DNA from: Roseiarcus sp963813195
Lineage (GTDB): Bacteria > Pseudomonadota > Alphaproteobacteria > Rhizobiales > Beijerinckiaceae
Assembly: GCA_963813195.1 (NCBI GenBank)
Contig: CAWEYC010000021.1
Coordinates: 124,001-188,000, forward strand
Direction: 5' to 3'
DNA: 64,000 nucleotides
A model generated the notes under the pieces. The model saw only the letters and a program-made list of their open reading frames with translations, was not told the origin of the DNA and made no database searches. This document shows positions 29,432-38,134 of the stretch, piece after piece (the stretch's first letter is position 1; every line of letters begins with the position of its first letter). A program made the translations under genes and the position numbers.

Positions 29432-30340
29432 TCAGAAATATCCTTCGCGCTTCTTCTTTTCCATCGAGGCGGATTCGTCGGAATCGATCAGCCGCCCCTG
29501 GCGTTCGGAGGTCGTCGAGGCGCGCATCTCCGCGATGATCGCATCGAGGGTGTCCGCCTCCAACTCGATCGCGCCGGTCAGCGGATAGCAGCCGAGCGTG
29601 CGAAAGCGCACCCGGCGTATCTGCGGCGTTTCGCCGGGCCGCAAAGGCAGGCGATCGTCGTCGACCATGATGAGCGTTCCCTCGCGCTCGACGACCGGAC
29701 GGTCCTTGGCGAAATAGAGGGGCACGACGGGGATGTTTTCGGCGCGAACGTATTCCCAGACGTCGAGTTCGGTCCAGTTGGACAAGGGAAAGACGCGCAT
29801 GGATTCGCCTTCGCGGATGCGCGTGTTGTAGAGCCGCCAGAGTTCGGGCCGCTGGTTGCGCGGATCCCAGGTGTGAGCGGCCGAGCGGTGCGAGAACACC
29901 CGCTCCTTCGCCCGGCTCTTTTCTTCGTCCCGCCGCGCGCCGCCGAATGCCGCATCGAAGCGACCCTTGTCCAGGGCCTGGCGGAGAGCCTCGGTCTTCA
30001 TCACCTGAGTATGGACCTGGCTGCCGGAGGCGACGGGAGAAACGCCGCGCGCGACGCCCTCCTTGTTGATATGGACGCGTAGATCGAGCCCCAGCCGCCG
30101 CGCCGTCTCGTCGCGGAACGCGATCATCTCGCGAAACTTCCAGGTCGTGTCGACATGCAGCAAGGGAAAGGGGAGCGGCGCCGGATGGAAGGCCTTCAGC
30201 GCGACGTGCAGCATGGCGCTGGAGTCCTTGCCGACCGAATATAGCATAACTTGATTGCTAAACTCGGAAACAACCTCGCGCATTATGTGAATTGCTTCCG
30301 CTTCGAGGCGCCTGAGGTGAAGGGGCAATGCACTGGGCAT
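29432..30340 (-). CDS. cysD: Sulfate adenylyltransferase subunit 2
   Basis: 302 residues. It is the catalytic ATP-sulfurylase subunit of the PAPS-reductase-like N-type ATP pyrophosphatase family. The PP-loop reads YSVGKDSSAMLHVALKAF (about residues 35-52), and the arginine-rich RDEEKSRAKERVFSHR and NWTELDVWEY segments match CysD/NodP. It is first in a two-gene operon with cysNC. The ribosome binding site is weak. Confidence 0.95.
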   Translation of the reverse strand: MPSALPLHLRRLEAEAIHIMREVVSEFSNQVMLYSVGKDSSAMLHVALKAFHPAPLPFPLLHVDTTWKFREMIAFRDETARRLGLDLRVHINKEGVARGVSPVASGSQVHTQVMKTEALRQALDKGRFDAAFGGARRDEEKSRAKERVFSHRSAAHTWDPRNQRPELWRLYNTRIREGESMRVFPLSNWTELDVWEYVRAENIPVVPLYFAKDRPVVEREGTLIMVDDDRLPLRPGETPQIRRVRFRTLGCYPLTGAIELEADTLDAIIAEMRASTTSERQGRLIDSDESASMEKKKREGYF

Positions 30341-30443
30341 GGGGAAAACGTCTCGGGAGGAGCGGCTGGGCTTTGGACTTATAGAGAATGGGGCCTGTAA
30401 TCAAGGGCGGCCGCCGCGGAGCTGGCCAGCGCAACCCCCCGCC

Positions 30444-30480
30444 CTCACCCCAACCCCTCTCCCGCAAGCGGGCGAGGGGC
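30444..30480. repeat. Palindromic intergenic repeat (REP-like)
   Basis: A pyrimidine-rich stretch CTCACCCCAACC runs into a near-perfect inverted repeat, CCCCTCTCCCGC-AA-GCGGGCGAGGGG, with one mismatch in 12 pairs. This matches a widespread class of palindromic repeat found between proteobacterial genes. It lies between cysD and the SDR gene, about 19 bases past the SDR stop, and may also act as a terminator. Confidence 0.55.
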
Positions 30481-30498
30481 GTTAGGCTGCCCGCACGG

Positions 30499-31248
30499 TC
30501 AGAGCTTGGAGCCGCCGTCGACCCGGATGGTGTCGCCGGTGATCCAGCGGGCTTCGTCCGAGGCGAGGAAGGCGACCACGCCGCCGATGTCGTCGGGTTG
30601 GGCGAGGCGCTTCAGCGCTTGCATGCCGAGCGCGAAGTTCCGGCCAGCATCGGTCTTGGTGAAATTCGACATGTCGGTCTCGACCACACCCGGAGCGACG
30701 GCGTTCACCCGAATGCCGCGCTCGCCGAGCACGTAGGCGAAGTGCTTCACCAGCGTATCAATGGCGCCTTTGGTCGCCGAATAGGCCGAGAGCGTTCCGA
30801 CGGCGGCGGCACGCGCGCCGAGCGAGGAGAGCAATACGACGCTGCCGCCGCTGGGCAGGATCGGCAGCAACTGCTGCACGAGAAAGAATGGCGCGCGGAC
30901 GTTGACGGCGAAGAGCGCGTCGAAATCCTCGACCTTGGTGTCCTCGATCGTCGCGGCCTTCGAGATCCCAGCGTTGGCCACGAGGATGTCGAGGCGGTCG
31001 CCGATAATGCGGCGCACTTCGGCTGCGAGCTTGTGCGGCCCGTCCGGCGCGGCGAGATCGGCGGCGACCGAGTCGGCCCGCCCGCCGGCCTCTCGGATTT
31101 CCTTCACGACGGCCCGCGCCTCGGCTGCGCCGCGGCCGTAATGGACGAGCACCTGCGCGCCCGCCCGGGCGAGAGCCAGCGCGCTGGCGCGGCCGATGCC
31201 GCGCGACGCGCCGGTGACGAGAGCCGTCTTGCCCGAGAGAGTCGTCAT
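30499..31248 (-). CDS. Short-chain dehydrogenase/reductase, classical type
   Basis: 249 residues from the ATG with GGAGAAG upstream. It is an NAD(P)-dependent oxidoreductase: TGASRGIGRA cofactor motif near residue 13, NAG in LVANAGISK, catalytic serine in LLSSLGARA and Y-x3-K in YSATKGAID, ending in the usual WITGDTIRVDGGSKL. The substrate is unknown. It lies 37 bases downstream of another SDR gene on the same strand, probably co-transcribed. Confidence 0.9.
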   Translation of the reverse strand: MTTLSGKTALVTGASRGIGRASALALARAGAQVLVHYGRGAAEARAVVKEIREAGGRADSVAADLAAPDGPHKLAAEVRRIIGDRLDILVANAGISKAATIEDTKVEDFDALFAVNVRAPFFLVQQLLPILPSGGSVVLLSSLGARAAAVGTLSAYSATKGAIDTLVKHFAYVLGERGIRVNAVAPGVVETDMSNFTKTDAGRNFALGMQALKRLAQPDDIGGVVAFLASDEARWITGDTIRVDGGSKL

Positions 31249-31285
31249 GATCTTCTCCTGCGAGAAATTCGAGAGGGGATGGGGG

Positions 31286-32032
31286 TCAGCTTGCGGTCTT
31301 GCCGCCGTTGACGCGGATGATCTGGCCAGTGATGAACGCCGCTTTGTCAGAGGCGACAAAGACGATCGCCTCCGCGATCTCTTCAGGCGAGCCGCCGCGC
31401 CGGAGGGGAACGGCCGCATAGAATGCAGCCTTCTTCTCCGGTGAGTCGGCCAGCCGGTCGAGCATGCCGGTCTCTGTCGGGCCCGGCGCCACCGCGTTGA
31501 CGCGCACGCCGAACGCCGCGGCCTCCAGGGCGGCGGACTTGGTGATGCCTTCCACCGCGTGCTTGCTGCCGGTGTAGACGGACATGTTCGCCGCGCCGCG
31601 CTCGCCCATGGTCGAGGAGATGTTGACGATGCTGCCGCTCCGCTGCGCCTGCATTACCCGCAATTCGTGCTTCACGCCGAGGAGCGTGCCCAGGACGTTG
31701 GTGTCGAACACGGCGGCATAGCTGTCGGCCGTCTGCTCCGTCACGGGGCCTGGCTTGCCCTCGGAGCCGGCGTTGTTGACCGCCACATCCAGGCACCCGA
31801 AGCGCGCCATGGCCTGGTCGACGAGACGGCGCACTTCGTCATCGCGGCGCACATCGGCGCGGACGAACTCGGCTTCGGCGCCGAGGCCGCGCAACTCGCC
31901 TGCCAAGGCTTGCCCCGCCTCGTCATGGCGACCGGACACGACGAGACGCGCGCCTTCCCGGGCGAAGGCGAACGCGGCGGCGCGGCCGATCCCGGTTAGC
32001 GCCCCGGTGATCAAAACGACGGAACTGCTCAT
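31286..32032 (-). CDS. Short-chain dehydrogenase/reductase, classical type
   Basis: 248 residues. Motifs are LITGALTGIGRA, VNNAGSEG, NISSTMGERGAAN and Y-x3-K in YTGSKHAVEG, with the C-terminal FITGQIIRVNGGKTAS. It is first of two SDR genes and faces a LysR-type regulator gene, an arrangement that usually means the regulator controls the pair. The substrate is not inferable. Confidence 0.9.
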   Translation of the reverse strand: MSSSVVLITGALTGIGRAAAFAFAREGARLVVSGRHDEAGQALAGELRGLGAEAEFVRADVRRDDEVRRLVDQAMARFGCLDVAVNNAGSEGKPGPVTEQTADSYAAVFDTNVLGTLLGVKHELRVMQAQRSGSIVNISSTMGERGAANMSVYTGSKHAVEGITKSAALEAAAFGVRVNAVAPGPTETGMLDRLADSPEKKAAFYAAVPLRRGGSPEEIAEAIVFVASDKAAFITGQIIRVNGGKTAS

Positions 32033-32111
32033 GGCGACATACCTTTCGGGTAGACCGCCGCAACCCGGCGGCCGATGAAGAGAGGCGGCCCTCGACCCGA
32101 TTGACGACTGG

Positions 32112-32133
32112 GTTCACTCGTTTTGGGTTGAAC
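32112..32133. promoter_or_regulatory. Candidate LysR operator (inverted repeat)
   Basis: GTTCA-N12-TGAAC lies in the 177-base gap between the divergent SDR gene and LysR gene. Its size and position fit the T-N11-A type dyads bound by LysR regulators. Pattern match only. Confidence 0.35.
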
Positions 32134-32209
32134 AGAATCTAGTTTCTTGTGGCGTTCGGGACAAAGACTTTGTAGGTTGAGCGTCATACCCATCAGGCAT
32201 GGATCGCCC

Positions 32210-33205
32210 GTGGAGCTGCGCCATCTTCGCTATTTCGTCGCGGTCGCGGAGGAAGGCAGCCTGACCGTCGCGGCCGAACGCCGGCTGCATACAGCGCAGC
32301 CGTCGCTCAGCCGCCAGATCAGGGACCTCGAGTACGAAGTCGGCGCCCAGCTCCTGACCCGCAGCGCCCAGGGCGTCGAGCTGACCGCCGCGGGTCGGGC
32401 TTTCCTGGATCATGCCCGGATGGCGCTGGCTCAGGCGGAAGCCGCGGTGCAGGCGGCGCGCCGCGCGGTTCAACCGGCCAAGCCGTCGTTCGCTCTCGGC
32501 TTCCTGACCGGGCAGGAGATGGATTGGCTGCCAGAAGCGATGAACGCGCTGAAGGATGTGTTGCCCGTCGTCGACGTCACGGTGTCGAGCGACTACTCGC
32601 CGCGCCTCGCCGAGGCGCTGAGGCGCGGCAAGCTCGATCTCGCCTTCCTGCGGCCGGAGCCTGACATGCCCGATCTCGAATACCGGGTCGTCGCCACGGA
32701 AACCCTGGTCGTCGTTCTGCCGAGCGACCATCGTCTAGCAGCGCGGGAGGCCATTGCAATTCAGGATCTCGCGGAAGAAACGTTCCTCGGCATGTCGGAT
32801 ACAGCGCCCACATTGCGGGCGGTAATCGACGATTATCTGAAACGCTCCGGGATGGATCTCCGGCCGGCTCACGAGATCGACAATCTGGGCATGGCCATGT
32901 CGCTGGTCGCCTCGACTCGTGGCGTCGCGCTGCTCCCCGCCTACGCGAAGAACTTCCTTCCCTGGTCGGTGACCAGCCGCCCTCTGGCCGGGGTGGCGCC
33001 GACGATCGATCTCGTGATCGGGTACAGCAAGGCGAACGCGTCCCCGACGCTGAAGCTGTTCCTTTCCAGGCTCGACCAGCTCGTGGCGCGCCGCCGAGAG
33101 AAGGCGAGGGACAATGCGGAAGCGCCGAGCGAGGGCGAGCCGTCTCGCTCCGCGCAGCGACCGCCTCCCGCGCCATCGCCTCACAGACCCTTGCGAAACC
33201 AATGA
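32210..33205 (+). CDS. LysR family transcriptional regulator
   Basis: 331 residues from the GTG that gives the typical VELRHLRYFVAVAEEGSLT start; an upstream extension is possible but atypical. The winged helix-turn-helix covers about residues 1-60 (HTAQPSLSRQIRDLE recognition region), followed by the LysR effector-binding domain. The C-terminal about 30 residues are polar and proline-rich. It is divergent from the two SDR genes, likely its targets. Its last 25 bases overlap the convergent MarR-GNAT gene. Confidence 0.9.
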   Translation: MELRHLRYFVAVAEEGSLTVAAERRLHTAQPSLSRQIRDLEYEVGAQLLTRSAQGVELTAAGRAFLDHARMALAQAEAAVQAARRAVQPAKPSFALGFLTGQEMDWLPEAMNALKDVLPVVDVTVSSDYSPRLAEALRRGKLDLAFLRPEPDMPDLEYRVVATETLVVVLPSDHRLAAREAIAIQDLAEETFLGMSDTAPTLRAVIDDYLKRSGMDLRPAHEIDNLGMAMSLVASTRGVALLPAYAKNFLPWSVTSRPLAGVAPTIDLVIGYSKANASPTLKLFLSRLDQLVARRREKARDNAEAPSEGEPSRSAQRPPPAPSPHRPLRNQ

Positions 33206-34062
33206 TGCGCGTATGGGTTGTCGTTGAAGGCCGCGACTTCCGCGAAACCGAGCTTGCGGTAGAGCGCATGGGCCTCCTTGAGCGTCCGGTTGGTGTCGAG
33301 GCGTAAGGCGCTCAAGCCGGACTGCCGCGCCGTCGCCTCGATCGTCTCGATGATCCGGCTGGCGACGCCGACGCCGCGCGCGGCGGGCGCGGTCCACATC
33401 CGCTTGATCTCGCCCGTCGTTTCGTCGACCCGCTTGAGCGCGCCGCAGCCGACGGGTCGGCCATCGAGCCGGGCGACGAAGAAGAACCCGGCGGGAGGCG
33501 TCATTTCGTCGTCCCGAACGACGTTGCCTTCCAAGGGATTGAAGCCAGTCTCGAAACGCTGCGCGATTTCTCGAAAATATTCAGCGAGGCACCAGCGGGC
33601 GTCGGCGGAATTTGGCGCTTCCCGCCGGACTACGACAGCGGCAGCGCGGAGCAGCCGTTCGACTTCGGCCATGGCCGTAACGAGTCGGTCCCGCTCCGGC
33701 GCCTCCAGCGGCGCCAGCATCGATTGCGCGAGCTCGTCGGAAAGCCGGTGATAGGCGGCAAGCTCAGCCCGCCCCTTTTCCGTCAGGCTGACGCGCCTCA
33801 GGCGGCCATCCCCGCGCGGCTTGGTGACCTCGACAAGTCCCTGCGCCGCGAGCGAGCGCAACATTCGGCTGAGATACCCCGAATCCAAGCCGAGCGCGGC
33901 GCGCAGCCCGCGCACGTCGGCGCCCTCCGCTCCGGTCTCGAAGATCAGCCGCGCCTCGCCGAGCGGGCGGCCGCGGCGCAAATAGCTATCCTCGAGCGCG
34001 CCGACGCGTTGCGTGACGAGCCGATTGAAGCGGCGAACTTGCTGAATCTGGCGAAGATCCAT
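33181..34062 (-). CDS. MarR-type regulator fused to GNAT acetyltransferase
   Basis: 293 residues in two domains. Residues about 1-145 form a MarR winged helix (LRAALGLDSGYLSRMLRSL recognition helix and KPRGDGRLRRVSLTEKG wing). Residues about 150-293 form a GNAT domain with the acetyl-CoA loop APAARGVGVASRIIE and the C-terminal ALYRKLGFAEV. The fusion is a known bifunctional family, but its substrates are mostly unknown. A perfect dyad immediately upstream suggests autoregulation. It is convergent with the LysR gene. Confidence 0.92.
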   Translation of the reverse strand: MDLRQIQQVRRFNRLVTQRVGALEDSYLRRGRPLGEARLIFETGAEGADVRGLRAALGLDSGYLSRMLRSLAAQGLVEVTKPRGDGRLRRVSLTEKGRAELAAYHRLSDELAQSMLAPLEAPERDRLVTAMAEVERLLRAAAVVVRREAPNSADARWCLAEYFREIAQRFETGFNPLEGNVVRDDEMTPPAGFFFVARLDGRPVGCGALKRVDETTGEIKRMWTAPAARGVGVASRIIETIEATARQSGLSALRLDTNRTLKEAHALYRKLGFAEVAAFNDNPYAHHWFRKGL

Positions 34063-34065
34063 TGT

Positions 34066-34079
34066 CTGACTTTAGTCAG
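34066..34079 (-). promoter_or_regulatory. Candidate MarR operator overlapping a near-leaderless promoter
   Basis: CTGACT-TT-AGTCAG is an exact inverted repeat, ending 4 bases before the ATG of the MarR-GNAT gene. On the minus strand TTGCAA and TAAAGT, 16 bases apart, look like -35 and -10 elements, and the -10 lies inside the dyad. The transcript would start at or next to the ATG. Confidence 0.5.
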
Positions 34080-34391
34080 TAATCGTCAATTTGCAAGCCG
34101 GCGCGGTCGCCGATCATAGCCGTCCAGGAGGCACGCGATCCGCCTGTCGCCGACTCGCAAAAGGGACACAAAAAAGCATACAAGGCGCTGATATCGCTTG
34201 CTGGCTGATCGGGGCCGCCTGCGGTATCGAAACGGAGAGTTCCAGTTTGTCCTCCCGCTACTCGCGCCTTTTTCGCTTTCGTCGTCCTCGCCATTGTCGC
34301 GAGCGCCGGCGCGCAGGCCGCCGACAACGCGGGCGCTCCCTCCTGTCTCTACGCGCCGGCCCCGCCGGAGCAACTCGCAGGGAAAGAGGCG

Positions 34392-35252
34392 GTGTCGGAC
34401 TACCAATCGGTTCTGCGAACCTGCCGCGCCGCCGACGGCCGCCAAGACGTTGCGATCCGGACGATGACCGTCGCCGGAACGCCGCTCCTGTTGCTCGCCG
34501 ATCCGTTGCGGCTTTCGACGCGTCTGGAACGCGCCGCTTGTTGGACCTGCCAGGACGCAAGCGAGGATTCGCTCGCCCAGACGCGGATGATGCGCGCGGT
34601 CGTTCAGGCGGCCGAAGCGCCGGGCTTGATTCATCGCGGCTTTCTGCAAAACGCCGGCTTAACCCACGGCACGGCGCCGGGCGCCTACATCACCGGCGAT
34701 CTCTGCCCCAGCCGGCGCCCGCTCGACCGTGGGTTCCTCGACAAGCTCGCCGCCCAGGGGCCGCACACGCCCGTGGCGCTGTCGATCTCCGGCCTTTGGC
34801 TCCTCCATCATTTCGAGGATTATCGCTGGCTGCTCGACCGTCAGAGCGCCGGAGCCCTCGACATTCTCTGGGTCGACCACACCTATCACCACCCCTATTG
34901 GCGGGGCGTTCCCAACGACCGCAATTTCCTGCTCGCCAAGGGCGTCGATCCGGACGCCGAAATTCTCGACACGGAGCGGCTGCTCATCGCGAACGGCCAG
35001 ACGCCGTCGCTGTTTTTCCGGTTTCCCGGCCTGATCTCCAGCGCCCCGCTGATGCAGGCGGTGCGCCGCCATCACCTGATTTCGCTCGGCGCCGACGCTT
35101 GGCTCGCGATTGGTCAGCGACCGGGCGACGGGTCCATCGTCCTTGTCCATCCCAACGGCAACGAGGAGGCCGGTCTGAGGACGTTCGACCGCGAAGTGGC
35201 CCGCGGCGCTATCGCGCCTCCGCTCGAGCCGCTGGTCGCAGCGCCGAACTGA
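34392..35252 (+). CDS. Polysaccharide deacetylase-like protein (signal peptide out of frame)
   Basis: 286 residues from GTG 34392, the only usable in-frame start. NodB-like deacetylase motifs are visible: ITGDLCPS, the metal-binding H-x3-H in WVDHTYHHPYW and the substrate-site FRFPGLIS. The same frame upstream (from about 34263) encodes a good secretion signal (AFFAFVVLAIVASAGAQAA), but no start codon lies ahead of it in frame. TTG 34247, with GGAGAG 8 bases upstream, would read MSSRY into that signal if one base near 34262 were removed. The gene may therefore be frameshifted near its start, or the sequence has an error. The function of an untagged protein is doubtful. Confidence 0.72.
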   Translation: MSDYQSVLRTCRAADGRQDVAIRTMTVAGTPLLLLADPLRLSTRLERAACWTCQDASEDSLAQTRMMRAVVQAAEAPGLIHRGFLQNAGLTHGTAPGAYITGDLCPSRRPLDRGFLDKLAAQGPHTPVALSISGLWLLHHFEDYRWLLDRQSAGALDILWVDHTYHHPYWRGVPNDRNFLLAKGVDPDAEILDTERLLIANGQTPSLFFRFPGLISSAPLMQAVRRHHLISLGADAWLAIGQRPGDGSIVLVHPNGNEEAGLRTFDREVARGAIAPPLEPLVAAPN

Positions 35253-35255
35253 CCG

Positions 35256-36023
35256 TCATCCTCGCCCGACGAAGGGCATCTTTGTCGCCATTATGGTCAA
35301 CGACAGGATGTTCGAGGTAAGCGGCAGGCTCGCCATGTGGACGATCGCGTCGCCGACCTCGCTCGGGTCGATCGTCGGCTCGATCGCGATGCGGCCGTCA
35401 GCCTGCGGGACCCCCTGCGTCATCTTGAACGCCATTTCGGTCAACGCATTGCCGATGTCGATCTGCCCGCAGGCGATGTCGAAGGCGCGCCCGTCGAGCG
35501 CGATCGACTTCGTCAGCCCGGTAATGGCGTGCTTCGTCGCGGTATAGGGGGCGCTGAGCGGGCGCGGCGCATGAGCCGAGACCGACCCGTTGTTGATGAT
35601 GCGGCCGCCGCGCGGGGTCTGGCGCTTCATGATCCCGATCGCCCCCTGCGCGCAGAGGAACGCGCCGGTCAGGTTAACGTCGACCACCGCCTTCCACTGC
35701 TCGTAGGTCAGTTCTTCCATTGGAATAGCGGGAGTGCCGGCGCCAGCGTTATTGAACAACAGATCGAGCCGCCCGAATTCCCGTTCGACCGCGGCGAATA
35801 ACGCCTTGACGGCGACGGGATCGCCAATGTCGCAGGCTTGGGCGAAGGCGCGCCGTCCCGTCGACTCGATTTCGCGCGCCACCGCGGCGAGCGGTTCCAG
35901 GTTGCGGCCGGTGAGGGCGACGCGCCAACCCGCCCTCGCGAGGGCTAACGAAGTGGACTTCCCGATCCCCCGCCCGGCGCCCGTGACGAGCGCATATCTC
36001 TCTTCGGCTCTGTCTTGGGCCAT
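35256..36023 (-). CDS. Short-chain dehydrogenase/reductase
   Basis: 255 residues. Motifs are LVTGAGRGIGKS, FNNAGAGTPAIPM, NNGSVSAHAP (catalytic serine) and Y-x3-K in YTATKHAITG. The C-terminus (LTIMATKMPFVGRG) differs from the usual VDGG ending and fits the subgroup annotated as SDR family oxidoreductases of unknown substrate. It is convergent with the deacetylase gene, three bases apart, and 25 bases downstream of the transporter gene on the same strand. Confidence 0.88.
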   Translation of the reverse strand: MAQDRAEERYALVTGAGRGIGKSTSLALARAGWRVALTGRNLEPLAAVAREIESTGRRAFAQACDIGDPVAVKALFAAVEREFGRLDLLFNNAGAGTPAIPMEELTYEQWKAVVDVNLTGAFLCAQGAIGIMKRQTPRGGRIINNGSVSAHAPRPLSAPYTATKHAITGLTKSIALDGRAFDIACGQIDIGNALTEMAFKMTQGVPQADGRIAIEPTIDPSEVGDAIVHMASLPLTSNILSLTIMATKMPFVGRG

Positions 36024-36048
36024 TTTTCTTGCCTCGCAAGGTTCAATT

Positions 36049-36984
36049 TTACAGCGGCCAGGACGCGCTTGTCACCTCGCTCCCGGTCGGCGCCCGTCGG
36101 AGTTCCGGAATCACGCGCCAGATGACCGCCGCGACGACGAAACCGCCGCCGATCAAAGTGGCTGGGCCGGGATTCTCGCCAAAAGCCAGGAAGACCCAGA
36201 GCGGGCCGAGCGCCACATCGAGCATGCTGACCAAGCCGGCCTCGGCCGAAGGCACGCTCTTGGCGCCTTCCATGAACATGACGAAAGCGATGCAGACCGT
36301 GGTCAGGCCGAAGATGAACAGGATGGCGATGTCCCGCCCGCCCAGAACGGGATGCGTGGAGAGGCCGTAACCGAACAGGCAGGCGACAAAGGCCGCCGCG
36401 GCGTTGATTGAGGACATCGACATCTTGGGATCGCGGCGTTGCAGCACGACCATCAACGCGAATGTCGCCGTCATCAGGAGCGACAGGGCCTGCCCGAGCA
36501 GGCGGCCCGAGCCAATCCCGCTCGCGACCATGATGACGACGCCGAGGGTCGCGACGCCCGCGGCGATGAGAGTGCGGCGTGAAGCTCGTTCCCCATTGAT
36601 GACGAACGCCATTCCGGCGGCGAAAAACGGCATCGTGGCGTAAATGACCAGAACGTCCGCCACGGTCGTGGTCATTACGGCCGCCACGTAGGACGAAATG
36701 GCCGTGGCCGACAGCAAGACGATGAGCGGCGACAACGGTCCAAAACCGAAGCGCGGACCGAGGACGCCGCGCCGTTGCTCAAAAACCGCCCATGCGGAAA
36801 TGCACAGGGCGCCGAAACCCGCGCGACCGAAAAGAACCGTCCCCAAATCGAGATGAGCGATCAGCCGGGCGAAATAACCAGCCAGGCTCCACAAGATGGT
36901 GGCCCCCAAGACGAGGAGCAGCCCCCGCCGACGCGCGGCGCTTTCGCCGGGCATGTGCCGTCTCCAAACGCGGTGATTCGCCAT
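36049..36984 (-). CDS. DMT superfamily (EamA) transporter
   Basis: 311 residues with ten predicted helices arranged as two EamA repeats, for example LVLGATILWSLAGYFARLI at the start and LVSMLDVALGPLWVFLAFGE in the second repeat. Such proteins export metabolites or amino acids; the substrate is unknown. ATG 36984 or ATG 36954 could be the start. The SDR gene follows on the same strand. Confidence 0.9.
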   Translation of the reverse strand: MANHRVWRRHMPGESAARRRGLLLVLGATILWSLAGYFARLIAHLDLGTVLFGRAGFGALCISAWAVFEQRRGVLGPRFGFGPLSPLIVLLSATAISSYVAAVMTTTVADVLVIYATMPFFAAGMAFVINGERASRRTLIAAGVATLGVVIMVASGIGSGRLLGQALSLLMTATFALMVVLQRRDPKMSMSSINAAAAFVACLFGYGLSTHPVLGGRDIAILFIFGLTTVCIAFVMFMEGAKSVPSAEAGLVSMLDVALGPLWVFLAFGENPGPATLIGGGFVVAAVIWRVIPELRRAPTGSEVTSASWPL

Positions 36985-37029
36985 GTCAGACTAACGGCGA
37001 CCGAGGGCCGGCGCGTCAACAAAAAGCTG

Positions 37030-38061
37030 TTACCCGTGCGAACTATGGGCATCGACGCCGATGGCGTCGGGCGCGGGCGGCGCGAGCGGGCGACCGGCCT
37101 TCGCGACATGTTCGCCGAAGCGGACGAACGGCAACGTGAGATTGCGCGTCACCGTGGTGAATTCGCCGTCCGTCGGCCCGACGCCGAAGTGGAGGCGCTC
37201 AGGGGTCGCCTGCGGCACATACAACGTTCCGAAGACCCAGTCCCACAGAGCCAACGCGAAGCCGAGATTCTTGTCCCAATGCTCCGACCGGTCGGAATGG
37301 TGGATCTGGTGATGCGCCGGGCTCTGGAGGATCTTGCCGGTCAAGCCGGTGAAGGCGATCCACATGTGACTGTGGCGCAGATGACCGTAGGTGACGAGGA
37401 ACATCATCAGCAGGATGTTGCCGTTGAGTAGGGTGAACGGCCGCACTCCCGCCCCGAAGACATAGGTCATGACGCCGAACACCGTGCCGGTCGCGGCGGC
37501 GATCAGGTTCATGAACGCGAGGATTTCGACGGGATGCTGGCGCAGTTCGGTGAAGGTCGTCATCACCTCGGCCGAATGGTGCACCTTGTGGAACTCCCAC
37601 AGCGCCGGGATGCGGTGGAACAGGTAATGGCCGAACCAATAGGCGAGTTCATAGGCAAGCAATTCGAACAGCGTCGCCATGGACAGCACCGTCCACGCGG
37701 GCCAGGCGGTCGCTTGGTGCGCGCCGAGGGCGCGCGTCAGGGAGGCGACGACCGCGTCTCGACAGAAGACGTTGCCGACGGCCAGGAAGCCGTAGCCCGA
37801 GGCGAGCACGAGGCCATTGAGAGCCCACAACCGCATATCCATCCGGGAAGATGGATTCCAAAGGATGCGCAGGGCGAAGATCGTTCGCAGGAAACCCCTT
37901 GGGCTAACCGATCGTCCGCGCGCGCGCCGGCGCGAAACATAGTAGAGGATGGAGAATAGCAGCGCGCCGGACAGCGCGGGCGCGCCATAGGCCGCCGTGG
38001 CGCCGAAGGTCAGCTCCAACCGGTCGACAACGCCGGCCCATAGCCAGGCCAAATACGCCAC
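37030..38061 (-). CDS. Sterol desaturase / fatty acid hydroxylase family membrane protein
   Basis: 343 residues from the GTG at 38061, placed 8 bases after GAGGAG; a GTG at 38070 is also in frame. Four hydrophobic helices surround the di-iron histidine motifs HYLFH, HKVHH and, later, HQIHH. Members hydroxylate or desaturate lipid tails. In this organism a membrane lipid is the natural substrate, but sequence does not say which one. It is on the same strand as xylB and the transporter, with a 74-base gap to xylB. Confidence 0.88.
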   Translation of the reverse strand: MAYLAWLWAGVVDRLELTFGATAAYGAPALSGALLFSILYYVSRRRARGRSVSPRGFLRTIFALRILWNPSSRMDMRLWALNGLVLASGYGFLAVGNVFCRDAVVASLTRALGAHQATAWPAWTVLSMATLFELLAYELAYWFGHYLFHRIPALWEFHKVHHSAEVMTTFTELRQHPVEILAFMNLIAAATGTVFGVMTYVFGAGVRPFTLLNGNILLMMFLVTYGHLRHSHMWIAFTGLTGKILQSPAHHQIHHSDRSEHWDKNLGFALALWDWVFGTLYVPQATPERLHFGVGPTDGEFTTVTRNLTLPFVRFGEHVAKAGRPLAPPAPDAIGVDAHSSHG

Positions 38062-38134
38062 GACACGCACTCCTCACCCAGGACCGGGGCGGTAGATTAC
38101 GTCCACGGCCTTCAGGAAGAGTTAAGTCGCGCGA

